DNA from: an uncultured Bacteroidota bacterium
Lineage (GTDB): Bacteria > Bacteroidota > Bacteroidia > Flavobacteriales > Flavobacteriaceae
DNA: 64,000 bases
Assembly (NCBI GenBank): GCA_903838055.1
Contig: CAILWV010000003.1
Span: 1 to 64,000 of the forward strand
Direction: 5' to 3'
Part shown: positions 27,037 through 36,019 of the stretch, one piece after another
Layout of the letters: every line of letters starts with the position of its first letter
Numbering within the stretch: position 1 is the stretch's first letter
Notes under the pieces: generated by a model
Databases searched by the model: none
The model's input: only the letters and a program-made list of their open reading frames with translations
What the model was told of the DNA's origin: nothing
Program-made: the position numbers and the translations under genes

Positions 27037-28266
27037 TTAATTTAAAAACCTACTACCTGCTTTTGCCATTCTTCTTAGAATCGGACTACATCTATATCTA
27101 TCCTCATGGTATTCATTGTAAAGTGCATCAAGTTTTTCAACACACCAATTTATTCCAAGTTCATCAGCCCATTCTAATAATCCTTTTGGGTAATTCACTC
27201 CTTTAGTCATCGCATTATCAATGTCTTTTGCAGAAGCAATATTCAAAAACAAAGTATCTGCAGCTTCATTAATCAGCATTACAACTACTCGTTCAAAAAT
27301 AGATTTTGCCAGTTCATTATCTTCTTTAGGTTTTGGCATTTCTAGATTATAATCATAAAAACCTCTACCTGTTTTCTTACCTAAAAACCCTGCTTCTACC
27401 AAACGTTTTTGAGTGAAAGACGGCTTGAACTTCGGATCAAAATAAAAAGCATTAAAAACAGTTTCGGTAACGGTATAATTGACATCATGACCAATAAAAT
27501 CCATTAATTCAAATGGCCCCATTCGGAAGCCACCAATAGTTTTTAAAGCCCAATCAATCGTTACTAAATCGGCTATTCCCTCTTCATAAATCCTTATGCT
27601 TTCGCTATAATAAGATCGTGCTACACGATTTACAATAAAACCGGGAGTATCTTTGGCGACAGCTACTACTTTTTTCCAATCGGAGATAATTTGCACTACT
27701 TTTTCTAAAACTAGGTCACTCGTTTGTACAGCAGGAATTACTTCCACCAATTGCATTAATGGTGCTGGATTAAAAAAGTGAATTCCAATGACGCGATCAG
27801 GATTTTTACATGATGCAGCAATGGAAGCTATAGAAAGTGACGAAGTGTTGGATGCCAGAATAGTGTTTTTAGAAACTAGTTCTTCCAATTCTGAGAATAC
27901 CTTTCGCTTGACTTCCAAATTTTCAACAATTGCTTCAAGGACTAGATCGGAATCTGCCAAATCTTTAATTGAACTTACATAAGAAATATTACTTTGAATT
28001 CGACTTTTTTCAGCAGTATCTATTTTTGCTTTTTCAACCAATTTAGATAAAGTAACTTCCAAAGCATTTTTGCTTTTAGCTAAAGCATCTTGATTTAAAT
28101 CGAATAATTTTACTACACAACCAGCTGTCGATGCTACTTGTGCAATACCACTTCCCATAGTTCCAGAGCCAATTACTGCAATGTGAATTAACGATTGCTG
28201 ATTTGCGTTTGTTGAACCGAGAGCTGTGCTCGAATTGTCGGAGTATTTTTGATTTTTTTCGTCCAT
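27037..28266 (-). CDS. paaH: 3-hydroxyacyl-CoA dehydrogenase PaaH, with unusual N-terminal extension
   Basis: 409 residues. The NAD-binding loop is IAVIGSGTMGSGIAQVAS, and HFFNPAPLMQLVEVIPA and TPGFIVNRVARSYYSE are family signatures; the C-terminal region has a second 3HCDH helical domain. It oxidises 3-hydroxyadipyl-CoA. Ahead of the Rossmann fold are about 27 extra residues rich in Ser, Asn and Gln (KYSDNSSTALGSTNANQQ). No later ATG gives an intact Rossmann fold, so the extension is probably translated. It contains the short inverted repeat GAGC-aca-GCTC at DNA level. Confidence 0.88.
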   Translation of the reverse strand: MDEKNQKYSDNSSTALGSTNANQQSLIHIAVIGSGTMGSGIAQVASTAGCVVKLFDLNQDALAKSKNALEVTLSKLVEKAKIDTAEKSRIQSNISYVSSIKDLADSDLVLEAIVENLEVKRKVFSELEELVSKNTILASNTSSLSIASIAASCKNPDRVIGIHFFNPAPLMQLVEVIPAVQTSDLVLEKVVQIISDWKKVVAVAKDTPGFIVNRVARSYYSESIRIYEEGIADLVTIDWALKTIGGFRMGPFELMDFIGHDVNYTVTETVFNAFYFDPKFKPSFTQKRLVEAGFLGKKTGRGFYDYNLEMPKPKEDNELAKSIFERVVVMLINEAADTLFLNIASAKDIDNAMTKGVNYPKGLLEWADELGINWCVEKLDALYNEYHEDRYRCSPILRRMAKAGSRFLN

Positions 28267-28341
28267 CTTACTATTTAAATCTATTTTTTATAGAAGCTGT
28301 TTTTAAACTAGCAACAAAAATTTATATTCTTCAACCGTTAA

Positions 28342-29127
28342 TCAATTCCCTTTAAATTCTGGTTTTCTTTTTTCAACAAATGCTGTTACGCCTTCGTTAT
28401 AATCAAGGGATGAACTTGCTTCTATTTGCAAGTCGCTTTCTAATGCTAATTGTTGTTCTAAATTATTATTCATGGATTGATTTAATAATCTTTTGGTTAA
28501 TCCAATTGCTTTGGTTGGCATTTGAGCTAAATTTATTGCTAAGTTTTTCACCTCTTCATCAAATAAAGCCGTTGGAAATATTTTATAAATCATACCCATA
28601 GTTAATGCTTCGGGAGCTGTAACTTTATCGCCCAACATCATTAAAGCAGATGCTTTTTGAAAACCAATTAATCTTGGCAAAAAGAAGGTTCCAGCACTAT
28701 CAGGAACCAATCCAATTTTACTAAAAGCCTGAATAAAACTTGCATGCTCATTAGCTACTACAATATCACATGCTAAAGCAATATTTGCACCTGCACCTGC
28801 TGCAACACCATTAACTGCTGCAACAATTGGCTTTTCAATATTTCTTATTTTTTGAATGATTGGATTATAATGTTCTTCCAATATTTTACGAAAACCAGGA
28901 TTTAGCTCAGAATCTGTAACTTCTTTTAGATCTTGTCCTGCACAAAAAGCCTTCCCGTTTCCAGTAATAACAATGGCCCGAACACTACTATTAGAATCAC
29001 AATCATCTAGTGTTTTTTGCAATAGCAAAGCCATTTCACGATTGAAACTATTAAACACTTCAGGTCTGTTGAGTGAAATACACGCAACACTATTTTCAAT
29101 TTTTAATTCTATTGAATTATTGCTCAT
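28342..29127 (-). CDS. paaG: 2-(1,2-epoxy-1,2-dihydrophenyl)acetyl-CoA isomerase PaaG
   Basis: 261 residues from the ATG at 29127; the track's 29163 start is a TTG and adds an unlikely MDRSWDEKKNKG. Crotonase fold: RPEVFNSFNREM, FCAGQDLKEVTD, NGVAAGAGANIALACDIVVA. It ends FVEKRKPEFKG, the common PaaG ending. It isomerises ring-1,2-epoxyphenylacetyl-CoA to oxepin-CoA, which PaaZ then hydrolyses. Confidence 0.85.
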   Translation of the reverse strand: MSNNSIELKIENSVACISLNRPEVFNSFNREMALLLQKTLDDCDSNSSVRAIVITGNGKAFCAGQDLKEVTDSELNPGFRKILEEHYNPIIQKIRNIEKPIVAAVNGVAAGAGANIALACDIVVANEHASFIQAFSKIGLVPDSAGTFFLPRLIGFQKASALMMLGDKVTAPEALTMGMIYKIFPTALFDEEVKNLAINLAQMPTKAIGLTKRLLNQSMNNNLEQQLALESDLQIEASSSLDYNEGVTAFVEKRKPEFKGN

Positions 29128-29185
29128 ACCTTTATTTTTTTTCTCATCCCAGCTCCTATCCAAAATAAGGGCTGCAAGAGAGAAC

Positions 29186-29686
29186 TTATTTCAAACATTT
29201 AAAATAATCAAATGGTTCTAGGCACTCCTCACATTGAAAAAATGCTTTACAAGCTGTAGACCCAAACTGACTTATTAATTTAGTATTTAACGAACCACAT
29301 TGTGGACATTTAACTAATTTTTTATTTCCTAGAAGTGCATCTTTATCAGCCTCAGCAGATAAGGGAGACGCAATTCCGTATTTTTCTAATGCTAACCTTC
29401 CTTTTGGAGTAATCCAATCGGTAGTCCATGCCGGTGACAGTATCAATTCAACTTTGGCTTTATATCCTGCTTTATTAAATGCTGCATTGATATCATCTCC
29501 AATAACATCCATTGCAGGACAACCACTGTAAGTTGGTGTAATTTCTACTTCAACTATACCGTTTATTAACTCGGCAGAACGAACAACTCCCATTTCCACA
29601 ATAGACAAAACCGGAATTTCTGGATCGGATACCGTCTCCAAAATTTCAAATAATTTTTTATCAATATGTGGAAGTTGTTTTGTCAT
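29186..29686 (-). CDS. paaD: PaaD, MIP18/SufT-like maturation factor
   Basis: 166 residues. The MIP18 (DUF59) domain covers the first ~100 residues (VSDPEIPVLSIVEMGVVRSA, TPTYSGCPAMDVI). A C-terminal zinc-ribbon has CPQC and CEEC pairs. PaaD is required for the epoxidase in vivo and is thought to help assemble its iron or Fe-S centres. Confidence 0.92.
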   Translation of the reverse strand: MTKQLPHIDKKLFEILETVSDPEIPVLSIVEMGVVRSAELINGIVEVEITPTYSGCPAMDVIGDDINAAFNKAGYKAKVELILSPAWTTDWITPKGRLALEKYGIASPLSAEADKDALLGNKKLVKCPQCGSLNTKLISQFGSTACKAFFQCEECLEPFDYFKCLK

Positions 29687-29767
29687 GCAGATTTAATTAA
29701 TTTGGAATGGATTTAAAATAAATCTATACCTATCTTCGGGAACCTCCAAAGGAGTAGAAATATAATA

Positions 29768-30520
29768 TTACCAAGTCATATTTGGATACGTTCGTTGCAT
29801 GTACTGCAATTCGGTTAAAATATATCCCATATGCTCACTGTGAATTCCTTGTTTTCCACCTTTTTGAAAATATTCTATAACTGGAGTTTCAAGTGTAGCT
29901 TCATCTAAAAAGCTGCTTACTTTTTTGTAATAATTTGATTTTAACAAGGTCGTATCCACTCCGATTCCTTGAGCAACCATAGCTTTATCGGCATCTGTTT
30001 GGTGAAATAATTCATCAGTAAAAATCCATAAATCATTAATTGCTTTTTGGATTCTATTGTGACTTTCTTCTGTTCCATCTCCTAATCTTTTTATCCAATC
30101 GGATGAAAACCGAGTATGGTATAGAACTTCTTTAATGCTTTTCTTTGCAATTGCTGCTAACATTTGATCTTTACTATTTTGTAATTCTTCCAATAATGAC
30201 AAATGAAAAATATCAAATAGAAATTGTTTAGTTATGGAATAAGCAAAATCGGTATTAGGTTGTTCTACCAATAAAACATTTTTGTATTCTCTTTCCAATC
30301 GAAGGAAAGCAACCGTATCTTCTGTAGCTTCACCACCTTGCAATTTTGCAACATATTGGAAATAACTCCTAGTTTGACCTAATAAATCTAATGAAATATT
30401 GGTAAGTGCAATATCGGTTTCTAGACTAGGTCCATGACCGCAAAGCTCTCCAAGGCGTTGGCCTAGAATAAGCGAATTGTCTGCAATTCCGAAGATGTAT
30501 TGAATTAAATTGTTGTTCAT
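29768..30520 (-). CDS. paaC: Phenylacetyl-CoA 1,2-epoxidase subunit PaaC
   Basis: 250 residues, ferritin-like helices. GQRLGELCGHGPSLETDIAL and HTRFSSDWIKRLGDGTEESH are typical. PaaC is the structural partner of the PaaA oxygenase subunit and lacks the full di-iron site. Separated from paaB by 126 bp that hold a hairpin. Confidence 0.94.
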   Translation of the reverse strand: MNNNLIQYIFGIADNSLILGQRLGELCGHGPSLETDIALTNISLDLLGQTRSYFQYVAKLQGGEATEDTVAFLRLEREYKNVLLVEQPNTDFAYSITKQFLFDIFHLSLLEELQNSKDQMLAAIAKKSIKEVLYHTRFSSDWIKRLGDGTEESHNRIQKAINDLWIFTDELFHQTDADKAMVAQGIGVDTTLLKSNYYKKVSSFLDEATLETPVIEYFQKGGKQGIHSEHMGYILTELQYMQRTYPNMTW

Positions 30521-30604
30521 ATTTAAATTATTTTCTCGAAAAAAGCTGAGTTATAAAGACTTTTACCGCAAATTCGTAAATTAATTTTAGTTTAACACCA
30601 TCTC

Positions 30605-30632
30605 TCCCTTTGGTCACCCTTCCAAAGAAGGA
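30605..30632. repeat. Intra-operon hairpin between paaB and paaC
   Basis: TCCCTTTGG and CCAAAGAAGGA pair (six perfect central bp plus outer pairs with a 2-nt bulge) around an 8-nt loop. It lies about 15 bp after the paaB stop. No long T-run follows, so it is more likely a processing or stabilising hairpin, or a dispersed repeat, than a terminator. Confidence 0.5.
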
Positions 30633-30646
30633 AAATGAGAAGAGGT

Positions 30647-30928
30647 TTACATGTGTTTTAATTCGTCAGGCAATTCATAGAATGTTGGATGACGATAGGC
30701 TTTGTCCATTGCTGGCTCAAAAGTTTCCCCATTATTTTCAGGATTAGATGCGGTAATTTGTGCAGAAGGTACTACCCAAATACTTACTCCTTCCATTCTG
30801 CGTGTGTAAACATCTCGAGCATTTTCAAGTGCCATTGTGGCATCGCTTGCATGTAAACTTCCGCAGTGGCGGTGCTCTAATCCGTTTTTACTTCTGATAA
30901 ATACTTCCCAAAGTGGCCAATTTTTCAT
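30647..30928 (-). CDS. paaB: Phenylacetyl-CoA 1,2-epoxidase subunit PaaB
   Basis: 93 residues, the usual size. WPLWEVFIRSKNGLEHRHCG, GSLHASDATMALENARDVYT and YRHPTFYELPDELKHM match the family. PaaB bridges PaaAC units and helps electron transfer from PaaE. 13 bp after paaA. Confidence 0.95.
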   Translation of the reverse strand: MKNWPLWEVFIRSKNGLEHRHCGSLHASDATMALENARDVYTRRMEGVSIWVVPSAQITASNPENNGETFEPAMDKAYRHPTFYELPDELKHM

Positions 30929-30941
30929 AATTCGTAATTGA

Positions 30942-31898
30942 TTATATTGCTTGTTTCTCTAGTTTATTCTCTTGCTTTTCGGCATAAGCCATAGCAGCAT
31001 CTCTTACCCATTCTCCTTCTTGGTAGGCTTTAATTCTTGCTTCAATTCTTTGTTTGTTGCATGGACCATGGCCTTTTACAACTTGCCAAAATTCATCCCA
31101 ATCAATATCTCCAAAATCATAATGCTTTCTATCTTCGTTCCATTTTAATTTGGAATCCGGTATAGTTAATCCTAAGATATTAGCTTGCGGAACCGTTTGA
31201 TCAACAAATGCTTGACGTAATTCATCGTTTGTTTTTCTTTTTAATTTCCATTTAACAGATTGCTCTGTATTTGGAGATTCAGCATCACGTGGTCCAAACA
31301 TCATTAATGAAGGCCACCACCAGCGGTTTAGAGAATCTTGTGCCATAGCTTTTTGTTCTGGAGTTCCATTACAAAGAGTTAATAAAATTTCATATCCTTG
31401 GCGTTGGTGAAAACTTTCTTCTTTACAAATACGAACCATAGCGCGAGAATATGGCCCATAGGAAGTTCCCATTAAAGCTACTTGATTCATAATTGCAGCT
31501 CCATCTACCAACCATCCTACAGTTCCCATATCTGCCCAAGTTACAGCTGGATAATTAAAAATACTAGAGTATTTAGCTTCGCCCGAATGCAATTGTTCAA
31601 ACAATTCATCTCTAGTTATTCCAAGAGTTTCTGCGGCACTATACAAATACAATCCATGGCCACCTTCATCTTGAATTTTAGCCAGCAAAGCCACTTTTCT
31701 TCTTAAGGAAGGAGCGCGAGTAATCCAATTTCCTTCTGGCAACATTCCCACAATTTCGGAATGAGCATGCTGTGAAATTTGACGAATATGTGTCTTGCGA
31801 TACTTTTCGGGCATCCAATCTTTTGGTTCTATTTTTTCATCGTTATCAATACGAGCCTGAAACAGTAATTCTAAATTTTTTACTTCTTTTTCTGACAT
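30942..31898 (-). CDS. paaA: Phenylacetyl-CoA 1,2-epoxidase catalytic subunit PaaA
   Basis: 318 residues, ferritin-like di-iron oxygenase. Metal-binding Glu/His pairs are visible in [34 protein letters not shown] and [15 protein letters not shown]. It epoxidises the aromatic ring of phenylacetyl-CoA using O2. It is 50 bp downstream of paaE. Confidence 0.96.
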   Translation of the reverse strand: MSEKEVKNLELLFQARIDNDEKIEPKDWMPEKYRKTHIRQISQHAHSEIVGMLPEGNWITRAPSLRRKVALLAKIQDEGGHGLYLYSAAETLGITRDELFEQLHSGEAKYSSIFNYPAVTWADMGTVGWLVDGAAIMNQVALMGTSYGPYSRAMVRICKEESFHQRQGYEILLTLCNGTPEQKAMAQDSLNRWWWPSLMMFGPRDAESPNTEQSVKWKLKRKTNDELRQAFVDQTVPQANILGLTIPDSKLKWNEDRKHYDFGDIDWDEFWQVVKGHGPCNKQRIEARIKAYQEGEWVRDAAMAYAEKQENKLEKQAI

Positions 31899-31948
31899 AA
31901 TTTTTTACAATTTATTTGATACTTATGGATGTATTAAGTCTGTTATTT

Positions 31949-33022
31949 TTAAATTCCAAAATCAACTACCACTTTTTTGGAAGTAGGAACGGCTTGGCAA
32001 CTAAGCACATAATTTTTGGCTAATTCATCTTCTTCAAGTGAATAATTCAATTTCATTTCTACAGTTCCTTGAATTACTTGACAGCGACAGGTACTGCAAA
32101 CTCCACCTTTACAAGCAAAAGGTAAATCAGCACCAGCGGCTAAAGCACCATCCAGAATAGTATCAAAATCTTCTCCCATTACAAAATGGAATTCCTTGCC
32201 ACCATCTACAATAGTTACTTCGGTTCCTTCTACTTTTTTCTCTACAATTTTGTTAATTCTTAGCTTATCCTCTTCTGTTAATCCAGTGGTGAAAAGCTCG
32301 TAATGTATTTTATCTTTATGCAATCCAGCTGCAGCTAGTTCCTCACGAATGAGAAAAATCATTTCTTCGGGACCGCATATAAAGCAATCACTTACAGCAG
32401 GAATATTAATTATTTGTTGGGTTAAAATCTGTAATTTATCATTGGTAAAACGACCATTAAATAATTCGGAGGCACGGTGTTCTTTGGTTAAAAAATGGAA
32501 AATTTCAAATCGATTGAAATATAAATTTTTAAGTTGTTCTAATTCCTCTTTAAAGATGATTGATTTAACCGTTTTATTTAAATAAAAGAGCTGAAAAGTG
32601 CTATTTGGCTCATTTGCAAGATGGTTTTTTATGATAGATAGTATTGGCGTTATTCCACTTCCTGCAGCAAATGCTATATAGTTTTTTGCTAAACTAGGAT
32701 TAACTTGAGTGAAAAAAGTTCCATTAGGTGGCATAACTTCTAAGAAATCACCTTTTTTTAATTGGTCATTTACAAATGAAGAAAATATTCCAGAATCAAT
32801 TTTTTTAACGGCAACTTGCCAACTGTTTTGTGTTGGACTTGAACATAAAGAATAGGAACGTCTTACTTCGTCACCATTAATAGTGGCTCTTAAGGTAAGA
32901 TGCTGCCCTGAATTATAAATAAAATCAGATTTTAAATTATCAGGAATATCAAAGGTGATTACCGAACAATCTTTAGTTTCTTTATAAATATCCGCAACTT
33001 GTATTCTATGAAATTTGGACAT
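31949..33022 (-). CDS. paaE: PaaE, NADPH:epoxidase reductase with 2Fe-2S ferredoxin domain
   Basis: 357 residues from the ATG at 33022; the track's 33049 start is a TTG inside the operator palindrome. Domains: FAD-binding (RRSYSLCSSP), NAD-binding (IAFAAGSGITPILSI), and a C-terminal plant-type ferredoxin with CKGGVCSTCRCQV plus a later Cys (VLSCQAVP). It passes electrons from NADPH to PaaA. First structural gene of the paa block, with its own promoter and operator. Confidence 0.94.
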   Translation of the reverse strand: MSKFHRIQVADIYKETKDCSVITFDIPDNLKSDFIYNSGQHLTLRATINGDEVRRSYSLCSSPTQNSWQVAVKKIDSGIFSSFVNDQLKKGDFLEVMPPNGTFFTQVNPSLAKNYIAFAAGSGITPILSIIKNHLANEPNSTFQLFYLNKTVKSIIFKEELEQLKNLYFNRFEIFHFLTKEHRASELFNGRFTNDKLQILTQQIINIPAVSDCFICGPEEMIFLIREELAAAGLHKDKIHYELFTTGLTEEDKLRINKIVEKKVEGTEVTIVDGGKEFHFVMGEDFDTILDGALAAGADLPFACKGGVCSTCRCQVIQGTVEMKLNYSLEEDELAKNYVLSCQAVPTSKKVVVDFGI

Positions 33023-33040
33023 AAAAATATTATTTAACCA

Positions 33041-33058
33041 AACTAACAAATGTTAGTT
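33041..33058. promoter_or_regulatory. Candidate TetR (PaaR-like) operator
   Basis: AACTAACA-AA-TGTTAGTT is a perfect palindrome with 8-bp arms. It lies directly downstream of the paaE -7 box, covering the expected transcription start, and between tetR and paaE. Its size and position suit a TetR dimer. Binding is inferred. Confidence 0.7.
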
Positions 33059-33065
33059 TACAATG

Positions 33066-33073
33066 CAAATTTA
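33066..33073 (-). promoter_or_regulatory. -7 promoter box of paaE
   Basis: On the minus strand TAAATTTG fits TAnnTTTG. Transcription would begin about 7 nt later, at the edge of the palindrome, with a leader of about 37 nt. The -33 region has only a partial match (TTTTC). Confidence 0.6.
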
Positions 33074-33153
33074 CTGATTTTTTTGTTATGTTACGAAAAC
33101 GTTGTAATTTTTTTCAGGACATAAATTTATTACAAGAATAAATACATTTAGAA

Positions 33154-33723
33154 TCAGGCTATTCCATTTAACAGGACTTTTATCATGTTATCTGTCAATG
33201 CTTTTGAACTTAATTTATTAGTCTTATTGTACCAGATATATAGGGTTCTTAATGTAGAAAGAATTGAAAAAATTATTACATCTAGATTGTAATTCTTTAT
33301 TTCGCCATTGGCAATTCCTTGTTTTACAATTGTTTTAAAATTATTTTCATACTCTTCCCTCATTTTAATAAAATGAAGTAATTCGGCATTTGTTAAGTGC
33401 ATCCAATCGTTATTAAGGCAAGCCAATGCATCCGGATTTCGAAGAGTAATATCAATGTGCAACTGAATAATACGTTCGATTTTAGAAATTGCTGATTCAT
33501 TAGAAATCAAAACTTCATTCATAATTTTAGTAAATTCTTCGGCAATTTCGATAATAATTAATACTAAAATTTCCTGTTTCGATTTGATGTGATTATACAA
33601 GCTAGCAGCTTTAATATCCATTGCCTGCGCAATATCTCTCATTGTAACTGCACTATAACCTTTCTCTTTGAAAAGTTTAGCAGCTACATTTATTATTTCG
33701 GTTTTTCTGTCGGTAATCTTCAT
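33154..33723 (-). CDS. TetR-family transcriptional regulator of the paa genes
   Basis: 189 residues. N-terminal helix-turn-helix (AAKLFKEKGYSAVTMRDIAQ, AASLYNHIKSKQEIL), then an all-helical ligand domain. It lies 131 bp upstream of paaE on the same strand and is probably the PaaR-like repressor released by phenylacetyl-CoA or an acyl-CoA. TATATTTG ends 7 bp before the ATG, so its mRNA may be leaderless. GTAAC-cttt-GTTAC at 33757-33770 is a weaker palindrome upstream. Confidence 0.85.
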   Translation of the reverse strand: MKITDRKTEIINVAAKLFKEKGYSAVTMRDIAQAMDIKAASLYNHIKSKQEILVLIIIEIAEEFTKIMNEVLISNESAISKIERIIQLHIDITLRNPDALACLNNDWMHLTNAELLHFIKMREEYENNFKTIVKQGIANGEIKNYNLDVIIFSILSTLRTLYIWYNKTNKLSSKALTDNMIKVLLNGIA

Positions 33724-33874
33724 ACGATTTCAAATATAAAGAATATTTTGGCTTACGTAACCTTTGTTACAAAATTGCTAAAGAAAATACTTTAATTTTG
33801 GCATCAGATTGTTTCTTTAATGCATCTAAAAGAATCAATATTTACAAAAAAATAATTTAAAAAAATAATAAAAT

Positions 33875-34183
33875 ATGGGACTATTAAGCATGTTAGGTTT
33901 AGGCGGAAAATCGGAAAGTGTTACAGAATTTATAGCTAAAGGTGCTGTAATTATTGATGTAAGAACTCCAGGAGAATACCAAGGAGGTCATATAAAAGGA
34001 TCAAAAAACATTCCGTTAAATGAACTTTCAGAAAAAATAGCTGAAATAAAAAAATGGGAGAAACCAATTATTGCTTGTTGTGCAAGCGGAATGCGAAGTG
34101 CTCAGGCAACTTCAATTTTGAAGAGTAATGAAGTGGACGCCATGAATGGTGGCGGATGGAGTAGTTTGCAAAATAAAATGTAA
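33875..34183 (+). CDS. Single-domain rhodanese-like protein
   Basis: 102 residues. VIIDVRTPGEYQGGHIKGSKNIP is the rhodanese opening and the active Cys is in the loop CCASGMRSAQA. It can act as a sulfurtransferase, though the natural partner is unknown. Divergent from tetR. TAATTTTG at 33793-33800 is a possible -7 box. Confidence 0.9.
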   Translation: MGLLSMLGLGGKSESVTEFIAKGAVIIDVRTPGEYQGGHIKGSKNIPLNELSEKIAEIKKWEKPIIACCASGMRSAQATSILKSNEVDAMNGGGWSSLQNKM

Positions 34184-34194
34184 ACGAAATTAAT

Positions 34195-35145
34195 TTAGAA
34201 TTTCATAAATGGAAATTGCGCTTTGAGTAGAGCTGCTTTTTCAGAAAGGTTTTGAAGAAATTTAATATGGCTTATCGACTCTGGATGAAACGGGCGATGG
34301 GCCATTCCTTTTTGTATACTTTCCACTTCAAGCAGAATTGAATTTGCTTGATCGGTAATGGTGCTTTCGCAAAAACGTTCCCAAATATAATCTATAGCAA
34401 TTGAATTGGGATGCAACATATCTTGGGCATAAAACCGATAATCACGAAGTTCATCCATCATAATTTCGTAAGAAGGAAAATAATGGATATTGGACAATGG
34501 ATACTTTATTATTTTTTGGACAGCCGTTATTAAATGAGCCTTACTTAATTGGTTCTCAACAAACCCATCCTTTAGGTGACGTACAGGAGAAATAGTGAAA
34601 ATAAAATTACACTTCGGATTTGCTTTTTGAATAAATTCAATACTATTTTGAATAGATTTTTCGATATTTTCAACAGAAATAATTTCTTTATCAAACTGAT
34701 TTTGGGATACTTTATGGCAATTTGCAACAACGCTTTCTGAAGATTTTAATTTATAAACCCAAGAAGTTCCATAGGTAATAATTATATGAGTTGCAGTAAT
34801 TAATTGCTGATTCATTTTAACAAGAATTTGATTCAATTGAGAAAGAAATTCTTCTTTATTATCGGTACTTAAATCGGAATGCACCTCGAAAGAATGCCAT
34901 AAATCGTTATAAAAAAAAAGATCTTCAGCAGTAAAATAATTCAGTTTAATGGCTCTATCAATAATCTTTTCAATAGAAATTGGATTGAATATTATTCCGA
35001 AAGGATTTGTGGTATTTTGAAACTTATAAAAATCCAATTTCTCTCCCATATTCTCAGCAAAACAAGAGCCAATAGAAACTATTTTAGAAGAATAGTCTAT
35101 TGGTGAATTGGATTTTGCAATCGGAATTTTAGTAGTGAAATTCAT
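34195..35145 (-). CDS. GSCFA-domain protein
   Basis: 316 residues. IVSIGSCFAENMGEKL gives the family its name, followed by NPFGIIFNPISIEKII, ITYGTSWVYKL and DMLHPNSIAIDYIWERF. The family is SGNH-hydrolase-like, with the Ser in GSCFA and a late D-x-x-H (DMLHPN). Substrate unknown. It shares a strand with the tRNA methyltransferase gene 10 bp upstream. Confidence 0.9.
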   Translation of the reverse strand: MNFTTKIPIAKSNSPIDYSSKIVSIGSCFAENMGEKLDFYKFQNTTNPFGIIFNPISIEKIIDRAIKLNYFTAEDLFFYNDLWHSFEVHSDLSTDNKEEFLSQLNQILVKMNQQLITATHIIITYGTSWVYKLKSSESVVANCHKVSQNQFDKEIISVENIEKSIQNSIEFIQKANPKCNFIFTISPVRHLKDGFVENQLSKAHLITAVQKIIKYPLSNIHYFPSYEIMMDELRDYRFYAQDMLHPNSIAIDYIWERFCESTITDQANSILLEVESIQKGMAHRPFHPESISHIKFLQNLSEKAALLKAQFPFMKF

Positions 35146-35155
35146 ATTTTATGGA

Positions 35156-35818
35156 TTAGATATTATGTTCAGCGTTGTATCGCGCTTCGATTCGCTTAAT
35201 ATCCTTAATGGTATTTTTAGCCCATTGTAATCTTTTTTCAAGTATTTCGTTTTCTGATAATTGCCAATTAATTTCCGATTTGTGCAAACGACTCATTAGA
35301 TTTTGAATTATAATGGCAGCTGAAACAGAAATATTCAAACTTTCGGTAAATCCTGCCATTGGAATCTTAATAAATCCGTCAGCATTTTGGAGTACTTCTG
35401 TAGATAAACCATCCCTTTCTGTTCCGAAAAAAAGGGCACTTGGTTTTGAAATATCAAAATCATCTAAATCACAATCGTTTTCGTGGGGTGAAGTGGCAAT
35501 AATTTGATACCCTTTACTTCTCATATCCGAAATACAACCCGAAATACTATCAAACCGATTCACATCTACCCATTTTTGGGCTCCCATAGCAATTTCTTTA
35601 TCTATAGATTTTGTGTAGCGTTCTTCAATGACATTTAGTTGTTGGATGCCAAAAACTTCACAACTTCGCATTACAGCGCTAGTGTTATGTAATTGAAAAA
35701 CATCTTCCATACAAATTGTAAAATGATTGGTTCGTTTTGCCAAAACTTGTTGAAACCGTTCCTTTCTATTGTCAGTAAGGATGTTTTCTAAAAAGAATAG
35801 GTATTCTAAATCGACCAT
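35156..35818 (-). CDS. trmH: tRNA/rRNA 2'-O-methyltransferase, TrmH (SpoU) family
   Basis: 220 residues. Motif 1 HNTSAVMRSCEVFG, motif 2 LFFGTERDGLS and motif 3 IPMAGFTESLNISVSAAI form the SPOUT knot and bind SAM. The C-terminal LEKRLQWAKNTIKDIKRIEA resembles the TrmH tail, so the likely target is Gm18 of tRNA. The exact substrate is inferred. Confidence 0.87.
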   Translation of the reverse strand: MVDLEYLFFLENILTDNRKERFQQVLAKRTNHFTICMEDVFQLHNTSAVMRSCEVFGIQQLNVIEERYTKSIDKEIAMGAQKWVDVNRFDSISGCISDMRSKGYQIIATSPHENDCDLDDFDISKPSALFFGTERDGLSTEVLQNADGFIKIPMAGFTESLNISVSAAIIIQNLMSRLHKSEINWQLSENEILEKRLQWAKNTIKDIKRIEARYNAEHNI

Positions 35819-35986
35819 TTGGGAATAATATTTTTGACAAAAATAGTAAAATTGGAAGGTTTTTATTCAATTAAAAAAAGTGATGAAAGATATATTAATT
35901 AGGAAATGCTGTTTTTTTTTCAATTTACAAGATATAAAATTGATAAAAAACTGAAATTTGATTACAAAACACTGAACACTAATGCT

Positions 35987-35994
35987 TACTTTTG
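35987..35994 (+). promoter_or_regulatory. -7 promoter box of purB
   Basis: TACTTTTG fits TAnnTTTG, 25 bp before the ATG. The nearest upstream TTTG (35957-35960) is spaced 26 bp, slightly long. Confidence 0.5.
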
Positions 35995-36019
35995 CAACTT
36001 CAAATAACAACACAACAAC

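Noticed and set aside
33023-33049. Nine-residue TTG-start extension of PaaE
   Set aside because: It lies in the operator palindrome; the ATG at 33022 gives the normal PaaE start.
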